DNA of 64,000 bases from Muricea muricata. Its lineage: Eukaryota > Cnidaria > Anthozoa > Malacalcyonacea > Plexauridae. Numbering within the stretch: the first letter of the stretch is position 1; every line of letters starts with the position of its first letter. The DNA lies in the NCBI GenBank assembly GCA_963855995.1, contig OY979726.1:7726701-7790700 (forward strand), written 5' to 3'. A program made the position numbers and the translations under genes. The notes beneath the pieces are model-generated. The model did no database searches and was not told the DNA's origin. It saw only the letters and a list, made by a program, of their open reading frames with translations. Shown piece by piece: positions 38,093 to 50,044 of the stretch.

Positions 38093-40029
38093 TAGCACTC
38101 AAAACATCATTTTAAGCTCTAAAACGTCGCCGTGATCGATTTGAGACGGATATTTTTAGTTGGCAGTCTGAGCATGTTTTTACGCTCAAATCGCTTCCAG
38201 AACGCCTAAAACGCGATTTTGATGATTGTAAGAGCGTTTCTTTTCAGTGTCAATGCATGTTGTAGGTTTCTAATTTCAACATGCTATTTTGCTGATGTCG
38301 ATAGTTTGAGCGCCGAAAACGTGATTGCGGACTTGCTAAGTTCTCCAATTTCGATTTAGAAGCTGTCTCTTAGGTCCACGATTGCAATATATCATTGGGC
38401 TCAACTCGTTCATTTTAGCACTCAAAACATCATTTTAAGCTCTAAAACGTCACCGTGATCGATTTGAGACGGCAATTATTGTTGGAAGTCCGAGCATTTT
38501 TTTACGCTCAAATCGCTTCGAGAACGCCTAAAACGCGATTTTGATTATTGTAAGAGCGTTTCTTTTCAGTCTCAATGCACGTTGTAGGTTTCTAATTTCA
38601 ACATGCTATTTTGCTGATGTCGATAGTTTGAGGGCCGAAAACATGATTTCGGACATGCTAAGTTCTCCAATTTCGATTTAGAAGCTGTCTTTTAGGTCCG
38701 CGATTGCAATATATCATTGGGCTCAACTCGTACTTTTTAGCACTCAAAACATCATTTTAAGCTCTAAAACGTCGCCGTGATCGATTTGAGACGGACATTT
38801 TTAGTTTGCAGTCTGAGCATGTTTTTACGCTCAAATCGCTTCGAGAACGCCTAAAACGCGATTTTGATGATTGTAAGAACGTTTCTTTTCAGTCTCAAAG
38901 CATGTTGTAGGTTTCTCATTTCAACATGCTATTTTGCTGATGTCGATAGTTTGAGCGCCGAAAACGTGATTGCGGACTTGCTAAGTTCTCCAATTTCGAT
39001 TTAGAAGCTGTCTTTTAGGTCCGCGCTTGCAATATATCATTGGGCTCAACTCGTTCATTTTAGCACTCAAAACATCATTTTAAGCTCTAAAACGTCGCCG
39101 TGATCGATTTGAGACCGATATTTTTAGTTTGCAGTCCGAGCATTTTTTTACGCTCAAATCAATTCCAGAACGCCTAAAACGCGATTTTGATGATTGTAAG
39201 AACGTTTCTTTTCAGTCTCAAAGCATGTTGTAGGTTTCTCATTTCAACATGCTATTTTGCTGATGTCGATAGTTTGAGCGCCGAAAACGTGATTGCGGAC
39301 TTGCTAAGTTTTCTAATTTCGATTTAGAAGCTGTCTTTTAGGTCCGCGATTGCAATATATCATTGGGCTCAACTCGTTCATTTTAGCACTCAAAACATCA
39401 TTTTAAGCTCTAAAACGTCGCCGTGATCGATTTGAGACGGCAATTTTTAGTTGGCAGTCCGAGCATGTTTTTACGCTCAAATCGCTTCCAGAATGCCTAA
39501 AACGCGATTTTGATGATTGTAAGAGCGTTTCTTTTCAGTGTCAATGCATGTTGTAGGTTTCTCATTTCAACATGCTATTTTGCTGATGTCGATAGTTTGA
39601 GCGCCGAAAACATGATTGCGGACATGCTAAGTTCTCCAATTTCGATTTAGAAGCTGTCTTTTAGATACGCAATTTCAATATATCATTGTGCTCAACTCGT
39701 TCTTTTTAGCACTCAAAACATCATTTTAAGCTCTAAAACGTCGCCGTGATCGATTTGAGACGGATATTTTTAGTTTGGAGTCTGAGCATGTTTTTACGCT
39801 CAAATCGCTTCGAGAACGCCTAAAACGCGACTTTGATGATTGTAAGAGCGTTTCTTTTCAGTGTCAAAGAATGTTGTAGGTTTCTCATTTCAACATGCTA
39901 TTTTGCTGATGTCGATAGTTTGAGCACCGAAAACGTGATTGAAGACTTGCTAAGTTCTCCAATTTCGATTTAGAAGCTGTCTTTTAGGTCCGCGATTGCA
40001 ATATATCATTGGGCTCAACTCGTTCATTT
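38093..40029 (+). repeat. D''-G''-L-E-B-C segment between duplicated 11-mers
   Basis: Units start at 38093 (D''), 38416 (G''), 38738 (L), 39061 (E), 39384 (B) and 39707 (C). The order continues the seven-monomer family of 28.7-32.9 kb. On its left is the Q unit at 37770 and on its right the D of block copy 5. Because the flanking 11-monomer segments are near-identical, this segment separates two long homologous stretches. Confidence 0.86.
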
Positions 40030-41965
40030 TAGCACTCAAAACATCATTTTAAGCTCTAAAACGTCGCCGTGATCGATTTGAGACGGATATTTTTAGTTGG
40101 AAGTCCGAGCATGTTTTTACGCTCAAATCGCTTCCAGAACGCCTAAAACGCGATTTTGATGATTGTAAGAGCGTTTCTTTTCAGTGTCAATGCATGTTGT
40201 AGGTTTCTCATTTCAGCATGCTATTTTGCTGATGTCGATAGTTTGAGCGCCGAAAACGTGATTGCGGACTTGCTAAGTTCTCCAATTTCGATTTAGAAGC
40301 TGTTTCTTAGGTCCACGATTACAATATATCATTGGGCTCAACTCGTTCATTTTAGCACTCAAAACATCATTTTAAGCTCTAAAACGTCGCCGTGATCGAT
40401 TTGAGACGGCAATTATTGTTGGAAGTCCGAGCATTTTTTTACGCTCAAATCGCTTCGAGAACGCCTAAAACGCGATTTTGATGATTGTAAGAACGTTTCT
40501 TTTCAGTCTCAAAGCATGTTGTAGGTTTCTCATTTCAACATGCTATTTTGCTGATGTCGATAGTTTGAGCGCCGAAAACGTGATTGCGGACTTGCTAAGT
40601 TCTCCAATTTCGATTTAGAAGCTGTCTTTTAGGTCCGCGCTTGCAATATATCATTGGGCTCAACTCGTTCATTTTAGCACTCAAAACATCATTTTAAGCT
40701 CTAAAACGTCGCCGTGATCGATTTGAGACCGATATTTTTAGTTTGCAGTCCGAGCATTTTTTTACGCTCAAATCAATTCCAGAACGCCTAAAACGCGATT
40801 TTGATGATTGTAAGAACGTTTCTTTTCAGTCTCAAAGCATGTTGTAGGTTTCTCATTTCAACATGCTATTTTGCTGATGTCGATAGTTTGAGCGCCGAAA
40901 ACGTGATTGCGGACTTGCTAAGTTTTCTAATTTCGATTTAGAAGCTGTCTTTTAGGTCCGCGATTGCAATATATCATTGGGCTCAACTCGTTCATTTTAG
41001 CACTCAAAACATCATTTTAAGCTCTAAAACGTCGCCGTGATCGATTTGAGACGGCAATTTTTAGTTGGCAGTCCGAGCATGTTTTTACGCTCAAATCGCT
41101 TCCAGAATGCCTAAAACGCGATTTTGATGATTGTAAGAGCGTTTCTTTTCAGTGTCAATGCATGTTGTAGGTTTCTCATTTCAACATGCTATTTTGCTGA
41201 TGTCGATAGTTTGAGCGCCGAAAACGTGATTGCGGACTTGCTAAGTCCTCCAATTTCGATTTAGAAGCTGTCTTTTAGGTCCACGATTGCAATATATCAT
41301 TGGGCTCAACTCGTACTTTTTAGCACTCAAGACATCATTTTAAGCTCTAAAACGTCGCCGTGATCGATTTGAGACGGCAATTATTGTTGGCAGTCCGAGC
41401 ATTTTTTTACGCTCAAATCGCTTCGAGAACACCTAAAACGTGATTTTGATTATTGTAAGAGCGTTTCTTTTCAGTCTCAATGCACGTTGTAGGTTTGTAA
41501 TTTCAACATGTTATTTTGCTGATGTCGATAGTTTGAGCGCCGAAAACATGATTGCGAAAATGCTAAGTTCTCCAATTTCGATTTAGAAGCTGTCTTTTAG
41601 ATACGCGATTTCAATATATCATTGTGCTCAACTCGTTCTTTTTAGCAATCAAAACATCATTTTAAGCTCTAAAACGTCGCCGTGATCGATTTGAGACGGA
41701 TATTTTTAGTTTGGAGTCTGAGCATGTTTTTACGCTCAAATCGCTTCGAGAACGCCTAAAACGCGACTTTGATGATTGTAAGAGCGTTTGTTTTCAGTGT
41801 CAAAGCATGTTGTAGGTTTCTCATTTCAACATGCTATTTTGCTGATGTCGATAGTTTGAGCACCGAAAACGTGATTGAAGACTTGCTAAGTTCTCCAATT
41901 TCGATTTAGAAGCTGTCTTTTAGGTCCGCGATTGCAATATATCATTGGGCTCAACTCGTTCATTT
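40030..41965 (+). repeat. Six-monomer block D-A-E-B'-F-C', copy 5
   Basis: Units start at 40030 (D), 40353 (A), 40675 (E), 40998 (B'), 41321 (F) and 41643 (C'). It lies 5487 bp (17 monomers) after copy 4. Private changes include TTTCAGCATGC near 40212, which breaks the dyad arm, and GATTACAATAT near 40317. It runs into M-N-O-P-Q at 41966, as copy 4 does. Confidence 0.9.
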
Positions 41966-44900
41966 TAGCACTCAAAACATCATTTTAAGCTCTAAAACGT
42001 CGCCGTGATCGATTTGAGACGGATATTTTTAGTTTGCAGTCTGAGCATCTTTTTACGCTCAAATCGCTTCGAGAACGCCTAAAACGCGATTTTGATGATT
42101 GTAAGAGCGTTTCTTTTCAGTGTCAAAGCATGTTGTAGGTTTCTCATTTCAACATGCTATTTTGCTGATGTCGATAGTTTGAGCGCCGAAAACGTGATTG
42201 CGGACTTGCTAAGTTCTCCAATTTCGATTTAGAAGTTGTCTTTTAGGTCTGCGATTGCAATATATCATTGGGCTCAACTCGTTATTTTTAGCACTCAAAA
42301 CATCATTTTAAGCTCTAAAACGTCGCCGTGATCGATTTAAAACGGCAATTTTTAGTTGGCAGTCCGAGCATGTTTTTACGCTCAAATCGCTTCCAGAACG
42401 CCTAAAACGCGATTTTGATGATTGTAAGAGCGTTTCTTTTCAGTGTCAATGCATGTTGTAGGTTTCTCATTTCAACATGCTATTTTGCTGATGTCGATAG
42501 TTTAAGCGCCGAAAACGTGATTGCGGACTTGCTAAGTTCTCCAATTTCGATTTAGAAGCTGTCTTTTAGGTCCACGATTGCAATATATCATTGGGCTCAA
42601 CTCTTTCATTTTAGCACTCAAAACATCATTTTAAGCTCTAAAACGTCGCCGTGATCGATTTGAGACGGCAATTATTGTTGGCAGTCCGAGCATTTTTTTA
42701 CGCTCAAATCGCTTCGAGAACGCCTAAAACGCGATTTTGATTATTGTAAGAGCGTTTCTTTTCAGTCTCAATGCACGTTGTATTTTTCTAATTTCAACAT
42801 GCTATTTTGCTGATGTCGATAGTTTGAGCGCCGAAAACATGATTGCGGACATGCTAAGTTCTCCAACTTCGATTTAGAAGCTGTCTTTTAGATACGCAAT
42901 TTCAATATATCATTGTGCTCAACTCGTTCTTTTTAGCACTCAAAACTTCATTTTAAGCTCTAAAACGTCGCCGTTATCGATTTGAGACGGATATTTTTAG
43001 TTTGCAGTCTGAGCATGTTTTTACGCTCAAATCGCTTCGAGAACGCCTAAAACGCGATTTTGATGATTGTAAGAACGTTTCATTTCAGTCTGAAAGCATG
43101 TTGTAGGTTTCTCATTTCAACATGCTATTTTGCTGATGTCGATAGTTTGAGCGCCGAAAACGTGATTGCGGATTTGCTAAGTTCTCCAATTTCGATTTAG
43201 AAGATTTCTTTTAGGTCCGCGCTTGCAATATATCATTGGGCTCAACTCGTTCATTTTAGCACTCAAAACATCATTTTAAGCTCTAAAACGTCGCCGTGAT
43301 CGATTTGAGACGGATATTTTTAGTTTGCAGTCCGAGCATGTTTTTACGCTCAAATAAATTCCAGAACGCCTAAAACGCGATTTTGATGATTGTAAGAACG
43401 TTTCTCTTCAGTCTCAAAGCATGTTGTAGGTTTCTCATTTCAACATGCTATTTTACTGATGTCGATAGTTTGAGCGCCGAAAACGTGATTGCGGATTTGC
43501 TAAGTTCTCCAATTTCGATTTAGAAGCTGTCTTTTAGGTCTGCGATTGCAATATATCATTGGGCTCAACTCGTTCATTTTAGCACCCAAAACATCATTTT
43601 AAGCTCTAAAACGTCGCCGTGATCGTTTTAAGACGGCAATTTTTAGTTGGCAGTCTGAGCATGTTTTTACGCTCAAATCGCTTCGACAACGTCTAAAACG
43701 CGATTTTGATTATTGTAAGAGCGTTTCTTTTCAGTCTCAATGCACGTTGCAGGTTTGTAATTTCAACATGCTATTTTGCTGATGTCGATAGTTTGAGCGC
43801 CGAAAACATGATTGCGAAAATGCTAAGTTCTCCAATTTCGATTTAGAAGCTGTCTTTTAGATACGCGATTTCAATATATCATTGTGCTCAACTCGTTCTT
43901 TTTAGCACTCAAAACATCATTTTAAGCTCTAAAACGTCGCCGTGATCGATTTGAGACGGATATTTTTAGTTTGCAGTCTGAGCATGTTTTTACGCTCAAA
44001 TCGCTTCGAGAACGCCTAAAACACGATTTTGATGATTGTAAGAACGTTTCTTTTCAGTCTAAAAGCATGCTGTAAGTTTCTCATTTCAACATGCTATTTT
44101 GCTGATGTCGATAGTTTGAGCGCCGAAAACGTGATTGCGGACTTGCTAAGTTCTCTAATTTCGATTTAGAAGCTGTCTTTTAGGTCCGCGATTGCAATAT
44201 ATCATTGGGCTCAACTCGTTCATTTTAGCACCCAAAACATCATTTTAAGCTCTAAAACGTCGCCGTGATCGTTTTGAGACGGCAATTTTTAGTTGGCAGT
44301 CTGAGCATGTTTTTACGCTCAAATCGCTTCGACAACGTCTAAAACGCGATTTTGATTATTGTAAGAGCGTTTCTTTTCAGTCTCAAAGCATGTTGTAGGT
44401 TTCTCATTTCAACATGGTATTTTGCTGATGTCGATAGTTTGATCGCCGGAAACATGATTGCGGACTTCCTATAAGTTCTCCAATTTCGATTTAGAAGACA
44501 GCTTTTAGGTACGCGATTGCAATATATTATTGTGCTCAACTCGTTCATTTTAGCACTAAAAACTTCATTTTAAGCTACAAAACGTCGCCGTGATCGATTT
44601 GAGACGGCAATTTTTAGTGTGCAGTTTGAGCATGTTTTTACGCTCAAATCACTTCAAGAACGCCTAAAACGCGATTTTGATGACTGTAAGAGCGTTTCTT
44701 TTCATTCTCAAAGCATTTTGTAGGTTTCTAATTTCAACATGCTATTTTGCTGATGTCGATAGTTTGAGCGCCGAAAACATGATTGCGGACATGCTAAGTT
44801 CTCCAATTTCGATTTAGAAGCTGTCTTTTAGATACGCAATTTCAATATATCATTGTGCTCAACTCGTTCTTTTTAGCACTCAAAACATCATTTTAAGCTC

Positions 44901-45843
44901 TAAAACGTCGCCGTGATCGATTTGAGACGGATATTTTTAGTTGGAAGTCTGAGCATGTTTTTACGCTCAAATCGCTTCGAGAACGCCTAAAACGCGATTT
45001 TGATGATTGTAAGAACGTTTCTTTTCAGTCTAAAAGCATGCTGTAAGTTTCTCATTTCAACATGCTATTTTGCTGATGTCGATAGTTTGAGCGCCGAAAA
45101 CATGATTGCGGACATGCTAAGTTCTCCAATTTCGATTTAGAAGCTGTCTTTTAGGTACGCGATTTCAATATATCATTGTGCTCAACTCGTTCTTTTTAGC
45201 ACTCAAAACATCATTTTAAGCTCTAAAACGTCGGCGTGATCGATTTTAGTCGGCAATTTTTAGTTGGCAGTCTGAGCATGTTTTTACGCTCAAATCGCTC
45301 CAGAACGTCTAAAACGCGATTTTGATGATTGTAATAGCGTTTCTTTTCATTCTCAAAGCATGTTGTAGGTTTCTCATTTCAACATTCTATTTTGCTGATG
45401 TCGATAGTTTGATCGCCGGAAACATGATTGCGGACTTCCTATAAGTTCTCCAATTTCGATTTAGAAGACAGCTTTTAAGTACGCGATTGCAATATATTAT
45501 TGTGCTCAACTCGTTCATTTTAGCACTCAAAACATCATTTTAAGCTATAAAACGTCGCCGTGATCGATTTGAGACGGCAATTGTTAGTGTGCAGTCTGAG
45601 CATGTTTTTACGCTCAAATCACTTCCAGAACGCCTAAAACGCGATTTTGATGATTGTAAGAGCGTTTCTTTTCAGTGTCAATGCATGTTGTAGGTTTCTC
45701 ATTTCAACATGTTATTTTGCTGATGTCGATAGTTTGAGCGCCGAAAACATGATTGCGAAAATGCTAAGTTCTCCAATTTCGATTTAGAAGCTGTCTTTTA
45801 GATACGCGATTTCAATATATCATTGTGCTCAACTCGTTCTTTT
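41643..45843 (+). repeat. Recent 13-monomer tandem repeat (4201 bp), copy 1
   Basis: Units start at 41643 (C'), 41966 (M), 42289 (N), 42612 (O), 42934 (P), 43257 (Q), 43580 (R), 43903 (I-like), 44226 (S), 44551 (T), 44874, 45197 (U) and 45521 (V); the next C' is at 45844. R and S start CACCCAAAAC. S and U contain TTGATCGCCGG and TTCCTATAAG, which adds 2 bp per unit and gives 4201 bp rather than 4196. Differences from copy 2 are few: AGCATCTTTTT near 42047, AAGATTTCTTTTAG near 43202, GGTCTGCG near 43538, CAGTCTGAGC near 43652, and CTCGTTC against CTCTTTC near 41956. Confidence 0.92.
45521..45843 (+). repeat. Hybrid V/F monomer at the junction of the 4201 bp duplication
   Basis: The unit starts as V (AGCTATAAAAC, TTAGTGTGCAG, AATCACTTCC), passes through a B/D-like stretch (GTGTCAATGCATG, TTTCTCATTTC), and ends as F (ACATGTTATTTTGC, GCGAAAATGC, AGATACGCGATTTC). 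The matching unit at 49722 stays V-like. The novel joint therefore lies between about 45640 and 45712. The middle stretch matches neither parent, which suggests gene conversion or a second exchange at the joint. Confidence 0.8.
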
Positions 45844-48800
45844 TAGCAATCAAAACATCATTTTAAGCTCTAAAACGTCGCCGTGATCGATTTGAGACGG
45901 ATATTTTTAGTTTGGAGTCTGAGCATGTTTTTACGCTCAAATCGCTTCGAGAACGCCTAAAACGCGACTTTGATGATTGTAAGAGCGTTTGTTTTCAGTG
46001 TCAAAGCATGTTGTAGGTTTCTCATTTCAACATGCTATTTTGCTGATGTCGATAGTTTGAGCACCGAAAACGTGATTGAAGACTTGCTAAGTTCTCCAAT
46101 TTCGATTTAGAAGCTGTCTTTTAGGTCCGCGATTGCAATATATCATTGGGCTCAACTCTTTCATTTTAGCACTCAAAACATCATTTTAAGCTCTAAAACG
46201 TCGCCGTGATCGATTTGAGACGGATATTTTTAGTTTGCAGTCTGAGCATGTTTTTACGCTCAAATCGCTTCGAGAACGCCTAAAACGCGATTTTGATGAT
46301 TGTAAGAGCGTTTCTTTTCAGTGTCAAAGCATGTTGTAGGTTTCTCATTTCAACATGCTATTTTGCTGATGTCGATAGTTTGAGCGCCGAAAACGTGATT
46401 GCGGACTTGCTAAGTTCTCCAATTTCGATTTAGAAGTTGTCTTTTAGGTCTGCGATTGCAATATATCATTGGGCTCAACTCGTTATTTTTAGCACTCAAA
46501 ACATCATTTTAAGCTCTAAAACGTCGCCGTGATCGATTTAAAACGGCAATTTTTAGTTGGCAGTCCGAGCATGTTTTTACGCTCAAATCGCTTCCAGAAC
46601 GCCTAAAACGCGATTTTGATGATTGTAAGAGCGTTTCTTTTCAGTGTCAATGCATGTTGTAGGTTTCTCATTTCAACATGCTATTTTGCTGATGTCGATA
46701 GTTTAAGCGCCGAAAACGTGATTGCGGACTTGCTAAGTTCTCCAATTTCGATTTAGAAGCTGTCTTTTAGGTCCACGATTGCAATATATCATTGGGCTCA
46801 ACTCTTTCATTTTAGCACTCAAAACATCATTTTAAGCTCTAAAACGTCGCCGTGATCGATTTGAGACGGCAATTATTGTTGGCAGTCCGAGCATTTTTTT
46901 ACGCTCAAATCGCTTCGAGAACGCCTAAAACGCGATTTTGATTATTGTAAGAGCGTTTCTTTTCAGTCTCAATGCACGTTGTATTTTTCTAATTTCAACA
47001 TGCTATTTTGCTGATGTCGATAGTTTGAGCGCCGAAAACATGATTGCGGACATGCTAAGTTCTCCAACTTCGATTTAGAAGCTGTCTTTTAGATACGCAA
47101 TTTCAATATATCATTGTGCTCAACTCGTTCTTTTTAGCACTCAAAACTTCATTTTAAGCTCTAAAACGTCGCCGTTATCGATTTGAGACGGATATTTTTA
47201 GTTTGCAGTCTGAGCATGTTTTTACGCTCAAATCGCTTCGAGAACGCCTAAAACGCGATTTTGATGATTGTAAGAACGTTTCATTTCAGTCTGAAAGCAT
47301 GTTGTAGGTTTCTCATTTCAACATGCTATTTTGCTGATGTCGATAGTTTGAGCGCCGAAAACGTGATTGCGGATTTGCTAAGTTCTCCAATTTCGATTTA
47401 GAAGCTGTCTTTTAGGTCCGCGCTTGCAATATATCATTGGGCTCAACTCGTTCATTTTAGCACTCAAAACATCATTTTAAGCTCTAAAACGTCGCCGTGA
47501 TCGATTTGAGACGGATATTTTTAGTTTGCAGTCCGAGCATGTTTTTACGCTCAAATAAATTCCAGAACGCCTAAAACGCGATTTTGATGATTGTAAGAAC
47601 GTTTCTCTTCAGTCTCAAAGCATGTTGTAGGTTTCTCATTTCAACATGCTATTTTACTGATGTCGATAGTTTGAGCGCCGAAAACGTGATTGCGGATTTG
47701 CTAAGTTCTCCAATTTCGATTTAGAAGCTGTCTTTTAGGTCCGCGATTGCAATATATCATTGGGCTCAACTCGTTCATTTTAGCACCCAAAACATCATTT
47801 TAAGCTCTAAAACGTCGCCGTGATCGTTTTAAGACGGCAATTTTTAGTTGGCAGTCTCAGCATGTTTTTACGCTCAAATCGCTTCGACAACGTCTAAAAC
47901 GCGATTTTGATTATTGTAAGAGCGTTTCTTTTCAGTCTCAATGCACGTTGCAGGTTTGTAATTTCAACATGCTATTTTGCTGATGTCGATAGTTTGAGCG
48001 CCGAAAACATGATTGCGAAAATGCTAAGTTCTCCAATTTCGATTTAGAAGCTGTCTTTTAGATACGCGATTTCAATATATCATTGTGCTCAACTCGTTCT
48101 TTTTAGCACTCAAAACATCATTTTAAGCTCTAAAACGTCGCCGTGATCGATTTGAGACGGATATTTTTAGTTTGCAGTCTGAGCATGTTTTTACGCTCAA
48201 ATCGCTTCGAGAACGCCTAAAACACGATTTTGATGATTGTAAGAACGTTTCTTTTCAGTCTAAAAGCATGCTGTAAGTTTCTCATTTCAACATGCTATTT
48301 TGCTGATGTCGATAGTTTGAGCGCCGAAAACGTGATTGCGGACTTGCTAAGTTCTCTAATTTCGATTTAGAAGCTGTCTTTTAGGTCCGCGATTGCAATA
48401 TATCATTGGGCTCAACTCGTTCATTTTAGCACCCAAAACATCATTTTAAGCTCTAAAACGTCGCCGTGATCGTTTTGAGACGGCAATTTTTAGTTGGCAG
48501 TCTGAGCATGTTTTTACGCTCAAATCGCTTCGACAACGTCTAAAACGCGATTTTGATTATTGTAAGAGCGTTTCTTTTCAGTCTCAAAGCATGTTGTAGG
48601 TTTCTCATTTCAACATGGTATTTTGCTGATGTCGATAGTTTGATCGCCGGAAACATGATTGCGGACTTCCTATAAGTTCTCCAATTTCGATTTAGAAGAC
48701 AGCTTTTAGGTACGCGATTGCAATATATTATTGTGCTCAACTCGTTCATTTTAGCACTAAAAACTTCATTTTAAGCTACAAAACGTCGCCGTGATCGATT

Positions 48801-50044
48801 TGAGACGGCAATTTTTAGTGTGCAGTTTGAGCATGTTTTTACGCTCAAATCACTTCAAGAACGCCTAAAACGCGATTTTGATGACTGTAAGAGCGTTTCT
48901 TTTCATTCTCAAAGCATTTTGTAGGTTTCTAATTTCAACATGCTATTTTGCTGATGTCGATAGTTTGAGCGCCGAAAACATGATTGCGGACATGCTAAGT
49001 TCTCCAATTTCGATTTAGAAGCTGTCTTTTAGATACGCAATTTCAATATATCATTGTGCTCAACTCGTTCTTTTTAGCACTCAAAACATCATTTTAAGCT
49101 CTAAAACGTCGCCGTGATCGATTTGAGACGGATATTTTTAGTTGGAAGTCTGAGCATGTTTTTACGCTCAAATCGCTTCGAGAACGCCTAAAACGCGATT
49201 TTGATGATTGTAAGAACGTTTCTTTTCAGTCTAAAAGCATGCTGTAAGTTTCTCATTTCAACATGCTATTTTGCTGATGTCGATAGTTTGAGCGCCGAAA
49301 ACATGATTGCGGACATGCTAAGTTCTCCAATTTCGATTTAGAAGCTGTCTTTTAGGTACGCGATTTCAATATATCATTGTGCTCAACTCGTTCTTTTTAG
49401 CACTCAAAACATCATTTTAAGCTCTAAAACGTCGGCGTGATCGATTTTAGTCGGCAATTTTTAGTTGGCAGTCTGAGCATGTTTTTACGCTCAAATCGCT
49501 CCAGAACGTCTAAAACGCGATTTTGATGATTGTAATAGCGTTTCTTTTCATTCTCAAAGCATGTTGTAGGTTTCTCATTTCAACATTCTATTTTGCTGAT
49601 GTCGATAGTTTGATCGCCGGAAACATGATTGCGGACTTCCTATAAGTTCTCCAATTTCGATTTAGAAGACAGCTTTTAAGTACGCGATTGCAATATATTA
49701 TTGTGCTCAACTCGTTCATTTTAGCACTCAAAACATCATTTTAAGCTATAAAACGTCGCCGTGATCGATTTGAGACGGCAATTGTTAGTGTGCAGTCTGA
49801 GCATGTTTTTACGCTCAAATCACTTCCAGAACGCCTAAAACGCGATTTTGATGACTGTAAGAGCGTTTCTTTTCATTCTCAAAGCATGTTGTAGGTTTCA
49901 AATTTCAACATTCTATTTTGCTGATGTCGATAGTCTGAGTGCCGAAAACATGATTGCGGACTTGCTAAGTTCTCCAATTTCGATTTAGAAGCTGTCTTTT
50001 AGGTCCGCGATTGCAATATATCATTGGGCTCAACTCGTTCATTT
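45844..50044 (+). repeat. Recent 13-monomer tandem repeat (4201 bp), copy 2
   Basis: C' 45844, M 46167, N 46490, O 46813, P 47135, Q 47458, R 47781, I-like 48104, S 48427, T 48752, 49075, U 49398 and V 49722 repeat copy 1 in order, each 4201 bp later. Identity holds until about 49850; there V continues with GATGACTGTAAG and TTTCAAATTTCAACATTC, whereas the first V switches to another type. I noted about five substitutions between the copies, which would put them above 99% identical, but I did not align every base. Confidence 0.92.

Noticed and set aside
40200-40220. Dyad-breaking change TTTCAGCATGC as a functional variant
   Set aside because: It is one substitution in one of about 198 units and is not shared by other copies, so it is probably a private mutation or sequencing error.
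44339-44548. 69-codon open frame on the - strand, repeated at 48540-48749
   Set aside because: It lies within an S-type monomer and extends into the next; the second copy is the same sequence in the 4201 bp duplication. It has no domain, no upstream signal and no support outside the repeat.
45720-45740. The GCGCCG and CGCG motifs as a CpG-island promoter
   Set aside because: They recur in nearly every monomer at the same place and belong to the satellite consensus. There is no gene downstream.
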